DNA from: UBA8079 sp049601915
GTDB lineage: Bacteria; Pseudomonadota; Alphaproteobacteria; UBA6615
Assembly (NCBI GenBank): GCA_049601915.1
Contig: JBMYRB010000006.1
Coordinates: forward strand, 1 to 64,000
DNA: 64,000 nt
Reading direction: 5' to 3'
This document shows positions 16,906-24,945 of the stretch, one piece after another (the first letter of the stretch is position 1; each line of letters opens with the position of its first letter). Position numbers and translations under genes: made by a program. Under the pieces are notes generated by a model that did no database searches, had not been told where the DNA came from, and saw only the letters and a list, made by a program, of their open reading frames with translations.

Positions 16906-18069
16906 CTAGGCGAGGATCGGCATGTCTACCCAACTGTGATTGTCGGATGCATCGGCGCTGGCTTCAGCCAGTTGCACGTCGCGAATGCCCGCGGCGAGGC
17001 TGTGCGTAAACGGTATTCCGGCGACGACATGTGGAATGAAGCCCTCCCAGCCGAAGCGATAGGGGTTCTTGTAGGGTGCGACCTCGGGCACCTCGGTCCA
17101 TTGAGCGTCGTAGTCGGCGGCGCAATCCATGGTTGCCGCATCGGGTCCCATGTTGAAGCCCTCGATCCGTGGCGTATCGGCGGCGGACTGGGCCCAGCAT
17201 TGGCGCAACCCGGCGACCGCCGATCCTTCTGTGCCGTCGATCTGAAATGTCACGAGGTCGTCGCCGCGCACCCGGCGTGCCCAGGAGCTGAGAATCGCGC
17301 CCCGGGCACCACTTTCCAGCTCGAGCAGGGTCGTCGTGGCGTCCTCCACATCGACGTCATAGGGCTTGCCCTCTTCGTCGATGCGTTCGGGCTGCGCGGT
17401 CCAGGCGGAACAGGCGACGCGGGAGATTGGGCCGAGAATGCCCTCGATCACGTAACGCCAATGGGGATGCATGTCCGATAACAGCCCGCCGCCGCCGGCC
17501 TTGGTGTAGTTCCAGCTCGGGCGTTGTGATTCGGCTTCCTTGCCGTCGAACACCCACCAGCCAAATTCCAGGCGGAAGCCGACAACGCGGCCGAAGAACC
17601 CCTGTTCGCCGAGGTGTGCCAGCTTGCGAAAGCCCGGCAGGAAGAGCTTGTCCTCGACCGCACCGTGGCGCAGGCCTTTCTCATCTGCACGTCGCATCAG
17701 CTCAAGGCCCTTGGCCACGCTGGGGGCGATGGGTTTCTCGGTATAGATATGCTTTCCCGCATCGATGGCACGGTTGAGCGTATTGAGACGAAGATGGGTC
17801 GCTGCGGCGTCGAAAAAGACGGGGAAGTCCGGGTCGGCCAGCGCCGCGTCGAGGTCGGTCGTCCATTCCTCGATCCCGAACTCCTGAGCGACCTCGGCAA
17901 GGCGTGCCTCGTTGCGGCCCGCGAGCAACAGGCGGGGCAGGATGACGTCATCGCCGACGGGGAGCCCGCCTTCCGCGCAGATTTGTGCCAATCCACCGCG
18001 AATATGCTGGGTCCGGCAGATGCGGCCCGTTGCGCCGTTAAGAATGATACCGAGTGTCTTGGTCGCCAT
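16906..18069 (-). CDS. Gfo/Idh/MocA family NAD(P)-dependent oxidoreductase
   Basis: 387 residues from ATG 18069 with GGGGGAG upstream. The N-terminal Rossmann fold starts TLGIILNGATGRICRTQH, an atypical but recognisable G-x-x-G-R turn, and the family hallmark EKP appears in GKHIYTEKPIAP, where Lys is catalytic. The C-terminal domain contains GGGLLSDMHPHWRYVIEG, carrying the conserved G-G-x-x-x-D-x-x-x-H pattern. Enzymes of the family oxidise sugars, inositols or related alcohols. It heads a two-gene operon with the C45 Ntn hydrolase and diverges from the NodB-type deacetylase. Confidence 0.9.
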   Translation of the reverse strand: MATKTLGIILNGATGRICRTQHIRGGLAQICAEGGLPVGDDVILPRLLLAGRNEARLAEVAQEFGIEEWTTDLDAALADPDFPVFFDAAATHLRLNTLNRAIDAGKHIYTEKPIAPSVAKGLELMRRADEKGLRHGAVEDKLFLPGFRKLAHLGEQGFFGRVVGFRLEFGWWVFDGKEAESQRPSWNYTKAGGGGLLSDMHPHWRYVIEGILGPISRVACSAWTAQPERIDEEGKPYDVDVEDATTTLLELESGARGAILSSWARRVRGDDLVTFQIDGTEGSAVAGLRQCWAQSAADTPRIEGFNMGPDAATMDCAADYDAQWTEVPEVAPYKNPYRFGWEGFIPHVVAGIPFTHSLAAGIRDVQLAEASADASDNHSWVDMPILA

Positions 18070-18166
18070 GGTGATCTCCCCCGCTGACACATATTCTTTT
18101 CGCTCTTACTACACTCTCGAGCCCGAATGCGCTAACCAATGGCTCTAGATTTTCGAGGGGAAGAGC

Positions 18167-18997
18167 ATGCCGCGCCATATCGTTTGCCTGACATTTGATT
18201 TCGATACCGAGAGTGGCTTCATCGCCCGCGGCCTCGCCACGCCGACCATGCTGTCGCGCGGTGAGTTTGGGCTCACCGGCGCGCGGCGCATTCTCGATCT
18301 CGCCAAGTCGCGCGGCATCCCGATGACCTGGTTTATCCCGGGCTTCACCATCGAAAGCCATCGCGAGGCCTGCGATGCGGTGGTCGAGGGTGGCCACGAG
18401 GTTGCCCACCACAGCTGGGCTCACGTTCCACCGGCCGAGCAGAGCCGGGCCGAGGAAGAAGAGGACATGGAGCGTGCCAACGAGGCGATCGAGAAGCTGA
18501 CCGGCAAGCGGGCACGCGGCTATCGCTCCCCGTCCTGGGATCTGAGCGAGAATACACTCGACCTGCTCGAGGCCCAGGGCATGGAGTACGACAGCAGCCT
18601 GATGGCCGGCGACTACATTCCGATGATGGCACGCCGCGGCGACAAGGCGGAGCTCGGCAAGCCGATCGAATATGGCGAGGATTCCTCCATCATCGAGATG
18701 CCGATCAGCTGGACCCTCGATGATCATCCGCATTTCGAGTATATGCGCACGCCGACCTTCCTGATGCCCGGCCTGCGCCCGGCGCGCGAGGTGATGGACA
18801 GCTGGTATGACGAATTCGTCTATATGCAGGCGAATGAGGAATGGGGGGTGCTGACCTACACCATGCACCCCTATGTGATCGGTCGCGGCTTCCGGATGTT
18901 CTCGTTCGAGAAGCTGGTGGACAAGCTGATTGCCGACGGGGCGGAATTCATGACCATGGAAGACGCCGCCCGCGTCGCGCGAGAGAAACTCTTCTAG
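18167..18997 (+). CDS. Polysaccharide deacetylase (NodB-homology) family protein
   Basis: 276 residues, no signal peptide. NodB motifs in order: TFDFDTE (catalytic base and metal Asp) at about 9-15, HHSWAH (metal His pair, H-S/T-x-x-H) at about 80-85, and RGYRSPSWDLSE at about 118-129. The cytoplasmic location and short N-terminus fit the PuuE/allantoinase or cyclic-imidase-like branch, which hydrolyses C-N bonds of small molecules, rather than a cell-wall chitin deacetylase. RBS GAGGGGAAGAGC precedes the ATG. It diverges from the Gfo/Idh operon. Confidence 0.88.
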   Translation: MPRHIVCLTFDFDTESGFIARGLATPTMLSRGEFGLTGARRILDLAKSRGIPMTWFIPGFTIESHREACDAVVEGGHEVAHHSWAHVPPAEQSRAEEEEDMERANEAIEKLTGKRARGYRSPSWDLSENTLDLLEAQGMEYDSSLMAGDYIPMMARRGDKAELGKPIEYGEDSSIIEMPISWTLDDHPHFEYMRTPTFLMPGLRPAREVMDSWYDEFVYMQANEEWGVLTYTMHPYVIGRGFRMFSFEKLVDKLIADGAEFMTMEDAARVAREKLF

Positions 18998-19073
18998 CGA
19001 CCTTCCAGCGTGGTACTGAGGCGCAGATAGGCGCGTACCCGGCGTGACGCGACATCGATCGTGATGTTCAATC

Positions 19074-19094
19074 AGTCCGCGTCGGACTAGTCCG
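19074..19094. repeat. Nested inverted repeats in a 126-base intergenic gap
   Basis: The sequence AGTCCG-CGT-CGGACT (19074-19088) is an inverted repeat, and CGGACTAGTCCG (19083-19094) is a perfect 12-base palindrome sharing one arm. They sit between the converging deacetylase (ends 18997) and quinone reductase (ends 19124) genes. There is no T-run, so it is not a standard intrinsic terminator; it could still fold in either transcript. Nothing else is seen in the gap. Confidence 0.45.
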
Positions 19095-19123
19095 CTTCGA
19101 GACCGCGAAAAAGCTACCGTTTA

Positions 19124-20104
19124 TCAGGGTTTCAGAAGCAGTTTTCCCAGGATGGCGCGCTCACCCATGAGTTCATGAGCCCGTCGCGCCTCGCTCAGAG
19201 GCAGCCGGTCGAAAACCGGAGGCGCATACGCGCCGGCGGCGAATTTCTGGACCAGCGCGTCGAAAATCGCCGCCAAGCGTCCGGGCTGTTCGTCATAGAC
19301 GTGCAATGAGAAACACTGAACACCGAGACTCAGGCCCCGGCGTGCGCGAAGCCCGTCGAACAGATCTTCGTCCGGCGCGCCCGCCAGCGCGTTGTAGAGA
19401 ACGACCAGACCCATGGGGGCCAGCATGTCGAGATTCTTCACGAGGTCCGGCCCGCCGAGCTGATCGAAGCTCAGATCGACGCCGCGGCCATCGGTGATTT
19501 CGCGCACCTTCTCGACGATGTTTTCGGTCGAGTAGTTGACCGTACCGAGTGCTCCGAGCTTGACTGCGAAGGCACATTTTTCATCCGTGCTTGCACCCGC
19601 GATTGCGGCGATGCCGGCGTCGCGGCACATATCGAGGATTGCCGTGCCCGTGCCGCCGGCGGCACCGTTTACATAGATTGTTTTCACATCATCGGCGCGT
19701 GCCACGTCGTGGAGAATGGCCCAGGCGACGAGGTAGTTGGGGATGCTGACCGCGGCTTCCATATCGACGCTTTCCGGCAGCGGCGTGACAAGTGCTGTGT
19801 CCACGGCGTTGTATTCCGCATGTCGTCCGCCGCCCGTGCCGAACACGAGCACAGGCTGTCCGATTTCGAGACCGGTCACGCCCGTACCAAGAGCCTCGAT
19901 ATGTCCGCTCATCTCGTTCCCGAGGATGCTTGGCAGGGAGGGCTTCCATTTGTACACGCCGGTCCGCAACAAAACGTCGGGATAGCCTAGGCCGAACGTA
20001 TGTGCCTTCACCAACACCTGGCCAGGGCCGGGTTCGGGCGTTTCTATGTCGATGACTTCGACGACTTCGGGCCCGCCATAGGCCTGGATCTGCAAAGCTT
20101 TCAT
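19124..20104 (-). CDS. Zinc-independent MDR alcohol dehydrogenase / NADPH:quinone oxidoreductase
   Basis: 326 residues with GGAGAA before the ATG. Medium-chain reductase pattern of the quinone reductase branch: MKALQIQAYGGPEVVE start, GLGYPDVLLRTGVY, GNEMSGHIEALGTGV, and the cofactor loop IYVNGAAGGTGTAILDMCRD (A-A-G-G-x-G replacing the usual GxGxxG). The catalytic and structural zinc cysteines of alcohol dehydrogenases are absent. Such enzymes reduce quinones or enoyl substrates with NADPH. It follows the EamA transporter gene by 19 bases on the minus strand and is the last gene of that run. Confidence 0.9.
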   Translation of the reverse strand: MKALQIQAYGGPEVVEVIDIETPEPGPGQVLVKAHTFGLGYPDVLLRTGVYKWKPSLPSILGNEMSGHIEALGTGVTGLEIGQPVLVFGTGGGRHAEYNAVDTALVTPLPESVDMEAAVSIPNYLVAWAILHDVARADDVKTIYVNGAAGGTGTAILDMCRDAGIAAIAGASTDEKCAFAVKLGALGTVNYSTENIVEKVREITDGRGVDLSFDQLGGPDLVKNLDMLAPMGLVVLYNALAGAPDEDLFDGLRARRGLSLGVQCFSLHVYDEQPGRLAAIFDALVQKFAAGAYAPPVFDRLPLSEARRAHELMGERAILGKLLLKP

Positions 20105-20123
20105 GTCTGTTCTCCGTTTCTAC

Positions 20124-21029
20124 CTAGAGCAGTAGCAAAATGATGATTCCGGCGACGATCAGGATGATTCCGGTCAATTCGAGACGCAGAATTTTCTCGC
20201 GGAAGATCAGGGCCGAGGACGCGATGGTGAAGACCAGTTCGACCTGGCCCAGGGCGCGCACGAGTGCCGCATTCTGGATCGTCATGGCGGTAAACCAGCC
20301 GATTGATGCCAGCGCGCCGCTGAGGCCGACCAGGCCGGCAATGCGCCACGCCTTGATGACTCGCTGAATTTCTCCCGGATAACGCAAGGCCATGAATGCC
20401 GCCATGACCACGGTCTGGAAGACCAGCACGACCGCGAGTGTGAAGGCGGCCTGTATGAGGAAACCATCGCCGCCCAGCGACAGCGACGCGCCACGATAGG
20501 AAACTGCCGCCACGCCGAAGAAAGCTCCTGAAGCGAGACCGATCAGCGCCGGGCGGGCCAGCCAGGATTTGGCGATGCCGGCCAACCCTGCAGGCGCGCG
20601 GGCCGCAGATATGGCGATCACACCCACCAGGCTGACGAGGATGCCGATGGTCGCGGCTGCGGAGATGCTTTCGCCTAGAAATACGAGGGCGAACACCGCC
20701 GCCTGGACGGTTTCCGTTTTGGAGTAGGTGGTGCCGACGGCGAAGTTTCGCGCGTCAAACAGGGTAACGAGCAAGGCAGTGGCCAGAATCTGGGCCAACC
20801 CCCCGGTGACAACCCAGAAGAGGAAGGTACCGTTGATGCGCGGCAATTCGAAGTCGAACAGCAGCACCAGGCCCACGAGGTAGAGGATTGCGAACGGAAA
20901 GCCGTATCCGAAGCGCACGAAGGTGGCGCCGATTGTCCCCAGTTCACCCTTGAGGTGCTTCTGCAACGCCGAACGCACATTCTGCAGGAACGCGGCGACG
21001 ATCGTCAGGGGGATCCAGAGAAGTGTCAT
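20124..21029 (-). CDS. EamA/DMT family transporter
   Basis: 301 residues, predicted ten helices, opening MTLLWIPLTIVAAFLQNVRS, with two EamA repeats (about 5-145 and 155-298). Marks include TYSKTETVQAAVFALVFLGE and the repeat-two counterpart ALVRALGQVELVFTIASSAL followed by REKI. The T-E-T-V-Q block resembles a subgroup of EamA proteins found beside sugar or glycerol genes. Probably an inner-membrane exporter of a small metabolite; substrate not predictable. Lies between TauD (57 bases upstream) and the quinone reductase (19 bases downstream), likely co-transcribed. Confidence 0.86.
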   Translation of the reverse strand: MTLLWIPLTIVAAFLQNVRSALQKHLKGELGTIGATFVRFGYGFPFAILYLVGLVLLFDFELPRINGTFLFWVVTGGLAQILATALLVTLFDARNFAVGTTYSKTETVQAAVFALVFLGESISAAATIGILVSLVGVIAISAARAPAGLAGIAKSWLARPALIGLASGAFFGVAAVSYRGASLSLGGDGFLIQAAFTLAVVLVFQTVVMAAFMALRYPGEIQRVIKAWRIAGLVGLSGALASIGWFTAMTIQNAALVRALGQVELVFTIASSALIFREKILRLELTGIILIVAGIIILLLL

Positions 21030-21086
21030 GGCAAATCATTTCCGCCCGGCGTTGGGGCGTGCAACTTCTGCAGGGGTTAGGGGCTT

Positions 21087-22049
21087 TTAGTCCTTCGGGG
21101 CGTGTCCGCCATGGGCCGACTGACTGATGGCGCGTGCCCCCTTGCGGGTGCGGATCACATCGGCATCGATGGCGGGGATGTCGGAGAAGGGTCGATCACC
21201 CTTGATGGTGATCCGCTCGAGCTTGCGATGGTTGGGGTAGTAGTCGTGGATCGCGTAATGCTGAACGGACCGGTTGTCCCAGAAGGCGAGCGTGTCGGGC
21301 TTCCAGTGGTGGCGATACTGGTATTCCGGAATTTCGGCCTGGTGGAACAACAACTCCAGTACGGCCCGACTCTCGGCTTCGTCCATGCCCTTGATCGCGA
21401 CCGTGAACTGCGGGTTCACGAACAGCACCTTGCGGCTCGAGACCGGGTGGGTCCGCACGACCGGATGCACGGCCGGGGGATACCGGTCCTCGAACTGGCG
21501 CAGGCGGGCGCGGCCCTCGGCATCATCGTCGAAGAGCTGGCGGAAAGGCTTGAAATCATGAATCGCCTCAAGCCCCGAGACAAACTGCTGCATGTGGTCG
21601 CTAAGCCCCTCATAGGCCGCCGCCATGCTCGCAAACAGGGTATCGCCGCCATAGTCGGGGACGATCAGGGCGCGCAGCATCGTGCCGAGCGGCGGTTCTT
21701 CGCGGAACGTCTCGTCGGAATGCCAGACGTCTGTGCCCCAGGGGGGATTGTCGGCATCATTGTCGAAGACGATGAGGTCCGGCGCTTCGGTGTCGCTGGG
21801 CGCGAAGGGATGAACGGTCAGCTCGCCGAACCGGCGCCCGAATGCCTTCTGGTCTTCGGTCGAGATATCCTGATTGCGGAATATTATCACCTGATGTTCG
21901 ACGAGCGCGTCGTGGATCGCGGCAAATGTCGCTTCATCCAACGCTTTCGAAAGGTCGACACCTTCAATCTCCGCACCACAGGCGGCACCGACCTTGCGGA
22001 TGTTGATGTCCGTTGCGATTGCGGCGTCTATCGGCATCGTCTGGCTCAT
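21087..22049 (-). CDS. TauD/TfdA family 2-oxoglutarate/Fe(II)-dependent dioxygenase
   Basis: 320 residues. The iron-binding H-x-D pair is His110 and Asp112 in DVWHSDETF; the distal His lies in the SVQHYAIHDY segment near 265, and the 2-oxoglutarate-binding Arg in KLERITIKGD. The N-terminus contains GAEIEGVDLSKALDEA, standard for the family. Enzymes hydroxylate substrates such as taurine, alkyl sulfates or aryloxyacetates. The ATG is preceded by GGGGAAA. First gene of a minus-strand run with the EamA transporter and quinone reductase, and divergent from a cupin gene across 107 bases. Confidence 0.92.
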   Translation of the reverse strand: MSQTMPIDAAIATDINIRKVGAACGAEIEGVDLSKALDEATFAAIHDALVEHQVIIFRNQDISTEDQKAFGRRFGELTVHPFAPSDTEAPDLIVFDNDADNPPWGTDVWHSDETFREEPPLGTMLRALIVPDYGGDTLFASMAAAYEGLSDHMQQFVSGLEAIHDFKPFRQLFDDDAEGRARLRQFEDRYPPAVHPVVRTHPVSSRKVLFVNPQFTVAIKGMDEAESRAVLELLFHQAEIPEYQYRHHWKPDTLAFWDNRSVQHYAIHDYYPNHRKLERITIKGDRPFSDIPAIDADVIRTRKGARAISQSAHGGHAPKD

Positions 22050-22090
22050 TGATATTTCCCCATTCCGGTTTTTCCAAACTATCAGAGTGT

Positions 22091-22105
22091 GACACGCCTT
22101 GTGTC
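22091..22105. promoter_or_regulatory. Inverted repeat in the divergent tauD-like/cupin intergenic region
   Basis: GACAC-GCCTT-GTGTC, five-base arms with a five-base spacer, lies midway between the two divergent starts (22049 and 22157). Position is right for an operator serving both genes, but the arms are short and no regulator gene is adjacent. Confidence 0.3.
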
Positions 22106-22156
22106 GTGTAAAATGCTGCCCGGCACGAGCCCAATTTTCGAATAAACGGGGGAAAC

Positions 22157-22702
22157 ATGGCGCAAGATCACAAGATAACGCGACGGGTCGTCACGGCGAT
22201 CGATGAGGATGGGAAATCCTACATCGCGGAGGACGGGCCGACCCCGGCCTCGCGGACGGTGGAAGCCCGGCCGGGTTATATCGTCAACAACATCTGGATT
22301 ACGGGTGCCGCACCCGACATCGTCGGCGCGCCGGACGGTATTGAGAGCCACGAAGGTGTGCTGCCGCCGCCGGGCGGGACCGTCTTGCGGGTTATCGAGT
22401 ATCCGCCGGACCCGGAAGACCCCGAGGAGTTGGCACGCCAGTTCGAAGGCATGTTCGGCAAACTGTTCGAGGATGCGGATCGACCGGGCGGCGATGGCGC
22501 GCATCCGGGGATGCACACGACGGAGACGGTGGATTACGCCATCGTCATAGAAGGCGAGCTCACGGCGATCATGGAGAAGGGGGAAACGGTTCTCGGGCCG
22601 GGCGACGTCTTGATTCAGCGCGGCACGAACCATGCCTGGACCAACAGGTCCGGCAAGCCGGCCAAGGTCGCATTCGTCCTGATCGGCGGCCGCTGGGAAT
22701 AA
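22157..22702 (+). CDS. Cupin domain protein
   Basis: 181 residues. The single C-terminal cupin barrel shows motif 1 as HPGMHTTETVDYAIVIEGEL (H-x3-H-x4-D instead of Glu) at about 117-136 and motif 2 as GPGDVLIQRGTNHAWTN at about 150-166, with three candidate metal histidines. The N-terminal 100 residues carry a strand-rich segment ending in an acidic helix. The pattern fits small-molecule oxygenase or sensor-type cupins linked to aromatic or lactone catabolism; function unknown. Transcribed divergently from the TauD-like gene. Confidence 0.86.
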   Translation: MAQDHKITRRVVTAIDEDGKSYIAEDGPTPASRTVEARPGYIVNNIWITGAAPDIVGAPDGIESHEGVLPPPGGTVLRVIEYPPDPEDPEELARQFEGMFGKLFEDADRPGGDGAHPGMHTTETVDYAIVIEGELTAIMEKGETVLGPGDVLIQRGTNHAWTNRSGKPAKVAFVLIGGRWE

Positions 22703-22712
22703 CCCGCCACAT

Positions 22713-23111
22713 TTACTGGGCGATAACGGTGTAGGTGCATGATGTCCCGTGTCCACGTGCCGGGTCGTCGGGATCCAGGAGCAAGGCGAATGTCGGGCGA
22801 TACTTGCCCTTTGCCGCGCCCGCAGTGAATTGAACCTGCATGACCGCGCCACCAATCCGTTCGCGTGCGAGCTCGGAAAATACGCCAGTGGGCTGTGAGA
22901 GCAACGGCGCATTGCCCTGAACCAGCGAGCGCACGTCGAACTTCGTGTCGCCGTCGGGCGCGTTGGTGATTGCGCCGCCGATGATCTGATCGGTGCGCGG
23001 ATCGAGTTTCCCGTCATCATTGCTGTCGCGCAGGATGAGGCCGCTGTCGTAACGCGACATGCTGTCGGGAATATCGAAGTTCATGCCCCTTAGCTGCGCG
23101 GAAGACAGCAC
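22713..23111 (-). CDS. Hypothetical protein, probably 5'-truncated, with calcium-loop-like motif
   Basis: At least 132 residues, with an open frame continuing upstream (about to 23180) but no credible start codon or ribosome site; GTG 23111 is only the first possible start. Visible: SGLILRDSNDDGKLDPRTDQ, whose D-x-N-D-D-G-x-x-D spacing resembles EF-hand or dockerin calcium loops, and a C-terminal strand-rich stretch ending TSCTYTVIAQ. I do not recognise the family. Because the upstream bases belong to a lyase relic on the other strand, this is probably the 3' part of a gene whose beginning was lost. Confidence 0.35.
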   Translation of the reverse strand: MLSSAQLRGMNFDIPDSMSRYDSGLILRDSNDDGKLDPRTDQIIGGAITNAPDGDTKFDVRSLVQGNAPLLSQPTGVFSELARERIGGAVMQVQFTAGAAKGKYRPTFALLLDPDDPARGHGTSCTYTVIAQ

Positions 23112-23163
23112 ACCGGCACCCGCGATGCCTGATTTGAAGTCCCGAATCTCGGCATCTGTGCCG

Positions 23164-23303
23164 AGGTTTCGCAGACCGGTGAAAATCTCATCGCAATCCT
23201 GTCTGCGCGCTCGGACGCGGCCGTGGACTGGCAGGCATTGGCCGAGCCGGGAAACTATCTGGGTCCCACCTTGGACTTCGTGGATGAAGCGCTGGCGGAT
23301 TGA
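23164..23303 (+). pseudogene. C-terminal relic of an adenylosuccinate lyase / PcaB (carboxymuconate cycloisomerase)-family gene
   Basis: Plus frame reads EVSQTGENLIAILSARSDAA, then VDWQALAEPGNYLGPTLDFV and DEALAD with a TGA stop at 23301-23303. The ending L-x-x-P-x-x-Y-L-G-x-x-x-x-F-V-D-x-A-L is the characteristic C-terminus of 3-carboxy-cis,cis-muconate cycloisomerase and its adenylosuccinate-lyase relatives. Nothing of the preceding 400 residues remains; upstream bases read as the minus-strand hypothetical. There is no start codon, so it is a dead remnant. Confidence 0.6.
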
Positions 23304-23315
23304 CCGTGAGGCGAC

Positions 23316-24143
23316 CTAGTCAAAGAAGGCGAAGGTTCGGATCTCGATACTCTCGCGCGGCGGGCTGTCCTTGGGGCTTGTCGGGTCGGCGAACGAGGTG
23401 TGGGGCGTGAAGCGTGCGTCCAGGCTGGTATCGGAATCATACACCTTGAAGACCAGCGCCTCGTCCCGGGTCATTTCTGGGAAATAGTACCATTGCTGGC
23501 CCTCGCTGAAGGCGAGGCGGTAGGTCTCGCCGACCCTGTGAGGGTAGCGGCGTTCGGCGGTGATCAGGTCTTCCGGCCGGAACGTGCGTGCATCACAGAT
23601 GGTCAGCGGGTCCCGCTTGATCGGTTTCCGGATCGCCCGCCACACCTGGATAATCGAGAACCGGCGCGACAGCAGATCGTGGGCCTCGTCGGGAAAAATC
23701 TCCTGTACCCGGCGCGGTCCGGAATTCTCGGTGTAGTCATTATGGGCCGAATGGACCGGCTCGCGGATCAGCTTCTCTTTGCGGGTATCCTCGTCGCTGG
23801 AGCGTACGGTGTGATCGAACACCTCGACCCGTGATGCGCCGCTCATCTCGGCAACCAGCTTGCAGGCTTCGTCGTAATAGACGTTGGTCACCTGGTTCTG
23901 GTCGAAGAAGTCGGTCACCGCCGTCGGGTGGTCGCAGAACTCGAACCCGTTGCGGTCGAGCGAGAAATCGTCGCGGGTCAGCCGACCGTTGCGAATGGTC
24001 CGGGGGTGCATCTCGTAGGTGCCGGTGACGACCCGGGACATGTCGCCAGCCGGCATCGTCTGGTTGATCAATTTTTCGCCGGTGTCGGCGGCGTAGACCA
24101 GTTCGGCATCAATCGATTCGAACACGGTATTGCTTTCGGTCAT
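23316..24143 (-). CDS. CmcJ/NvfI-type (GA4 desaturase-like) oxygenase family protein
   Basis: 275 residues. The conserved VHSAHNDYTENSGPRRV block (His131, His134, Asp136) followed by RFSIIQVWRAIRKPIKRDPL and ICDARTF matches the family containing cephamycin CmcJ, fungal AsaB/NvfI and gibberellin-desaturase-like proteins. These behave as non-heme Fe(II)/2-oxoglutarate-type oxygenases or partners in methoxylation; the C-terminal E-T-Y-R-L...WYYFPEMTRDEALVFKVYDS is typical. Substrate unknown. It lies 19 bases downstream of the flavin reductase on the minus strand. Confidence 0.82.
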   Translation of the reverse strand: MTESNTVFESIDAELVYAADTGEKLINQTMPAGDMSRVVTGTYEMHPRTIRNGRLTRDDFSLDRNGFEFCDHPTAVTDFFDQNQVTNVYYDEACKLVAEMSGASRVEVFDHTVRSSDEDTRKEKLIREPVHSAHNDYTENSGPRRVQEIFPDEAHDLLSRRFSIIQVWRAIRKPIKRDPLTICDARTFRPEDLITAERRYPHRVGETYRLAFSEGQQWYYFPEMTRDEALVFKVYDSDTSLDARFTPHTSFADPTSPKDSPPRESIEIRTFAFFD

Positions 24144-24162
24144 AGGGTCGTCTCCCCCGCAC

Positions 24163-24861
24163 TTAGCCGCTGCGGTCGGTCTTGGCGATTTCCTGGGCCT
24201 TGGTGATGGCGTCCTCGGGCGGTGCGGATCCCGGCGGGTGCAGGAAGGGCATGGTGAACTTGTCGGTAATCTTCATGTAGCCGCCATTGCCCGCCATGCG
24301 GCCCAATGCATCGAGCGCCTCGGGGTCCACATGCAGGCGATCGTTCACCACCGCATCGTCCATATGGAAATGCACGACCTCGCCGAAGATGACGTAATAG
24401 GGCAGTGTCCCCATCTCGTGGATATCGATTAGCTTGCTCTCGAGTGCGACCCGGCAGTCGGTGATGCGTGGCGGCGAGACCAGTTTCGACGGCGCGGTGT
24501 TGAAACCCGCAATCTCCAGCTCGTTGACGTCGCTGCCGTAGTCCAGCGCGCAGGCGTTCATCCGGTTGCGCAGCTCGAAGTCGACGATATGCACGACCAT
24601 CTCCGGATGGTGGCGCAGATTGGCAACCGTGTCCTTGAGCTCGCCCGTGCTACCGCCGGACTTGGGCCCGCTTTTCGGACTGCAGGCGATCGTGAACATG
24701 GGCGGGGATACGCCGATGCAGTTGAAGAAACTGAATGGTGCGGCATTGGGCCCGTCCGGGCCCATCGTCACGGTCAGGGCGATGGGCCGCGGGATGATCG
24801 CGCCGCTCATCAGTTTGTACTGGTCTTCGACGGCCAGGTCCGCAGCGGTGAATTCCGCCAT
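24163..24861 (-). CDS. Flavin reductase family protein (FMN-binding split barrel)
   Basis: 232 residues. Opening DQYKLMSGAIIPRPIALTVT (x-x-I-x-P-R-P-I-A) then GPNAAPFSFFNCIGVSPPMF and RNRMNACALDYGSDVNELE are typical of flavin reductase/FMN-binding proteins of the DIM6/NTAB group. The function is reduction or binding of FMN, and in such operons it may supply reduced flavin to an oxygenase; the neighbour here is a non-heme oxygenase, so the link is uncertain. Lies between enoyl-CoA hydratase (84 bases upstream) and the CmcJ-like gene (19 bases downstream). Confidence 0.88.
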   Translation of the reverse strand: MAEFTAADLAVEDQYKLMSGAIIPRPIALTVTMGPDGPNAAPFSFFNCIGVSPPMFTIACSPKSGPKSGGSTGELKDTVANLRHHPEMVVHIVDFELRNRMNACALDYGSDVNELEIAGFNTAPSKLVSPPRITDCRVALESKLIDIHEMGTLPYYVIFGEVVHFHMDDAVVNDRLHVDPEALDALGRMAGNGGYMKITDKFTMPFLHPPGSAPPEDAITKAQEIAKTDRSG

Positions 24862-24945
24862 CGTTATTCCCCCTCGTTCACATGAATAGTTGTTGGATGC
24901 AGGCTAACCCGTTGCACGGCGAATGCAAATTCCCACCCATATCTC

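Noticed and set aside
22713..23180. Extending the calcium-loop protein upstream into a full gene
   Set aside because: The open frame runs on, but upstream bases read as a lyase C-terminus on the other strand and no start site is seen.
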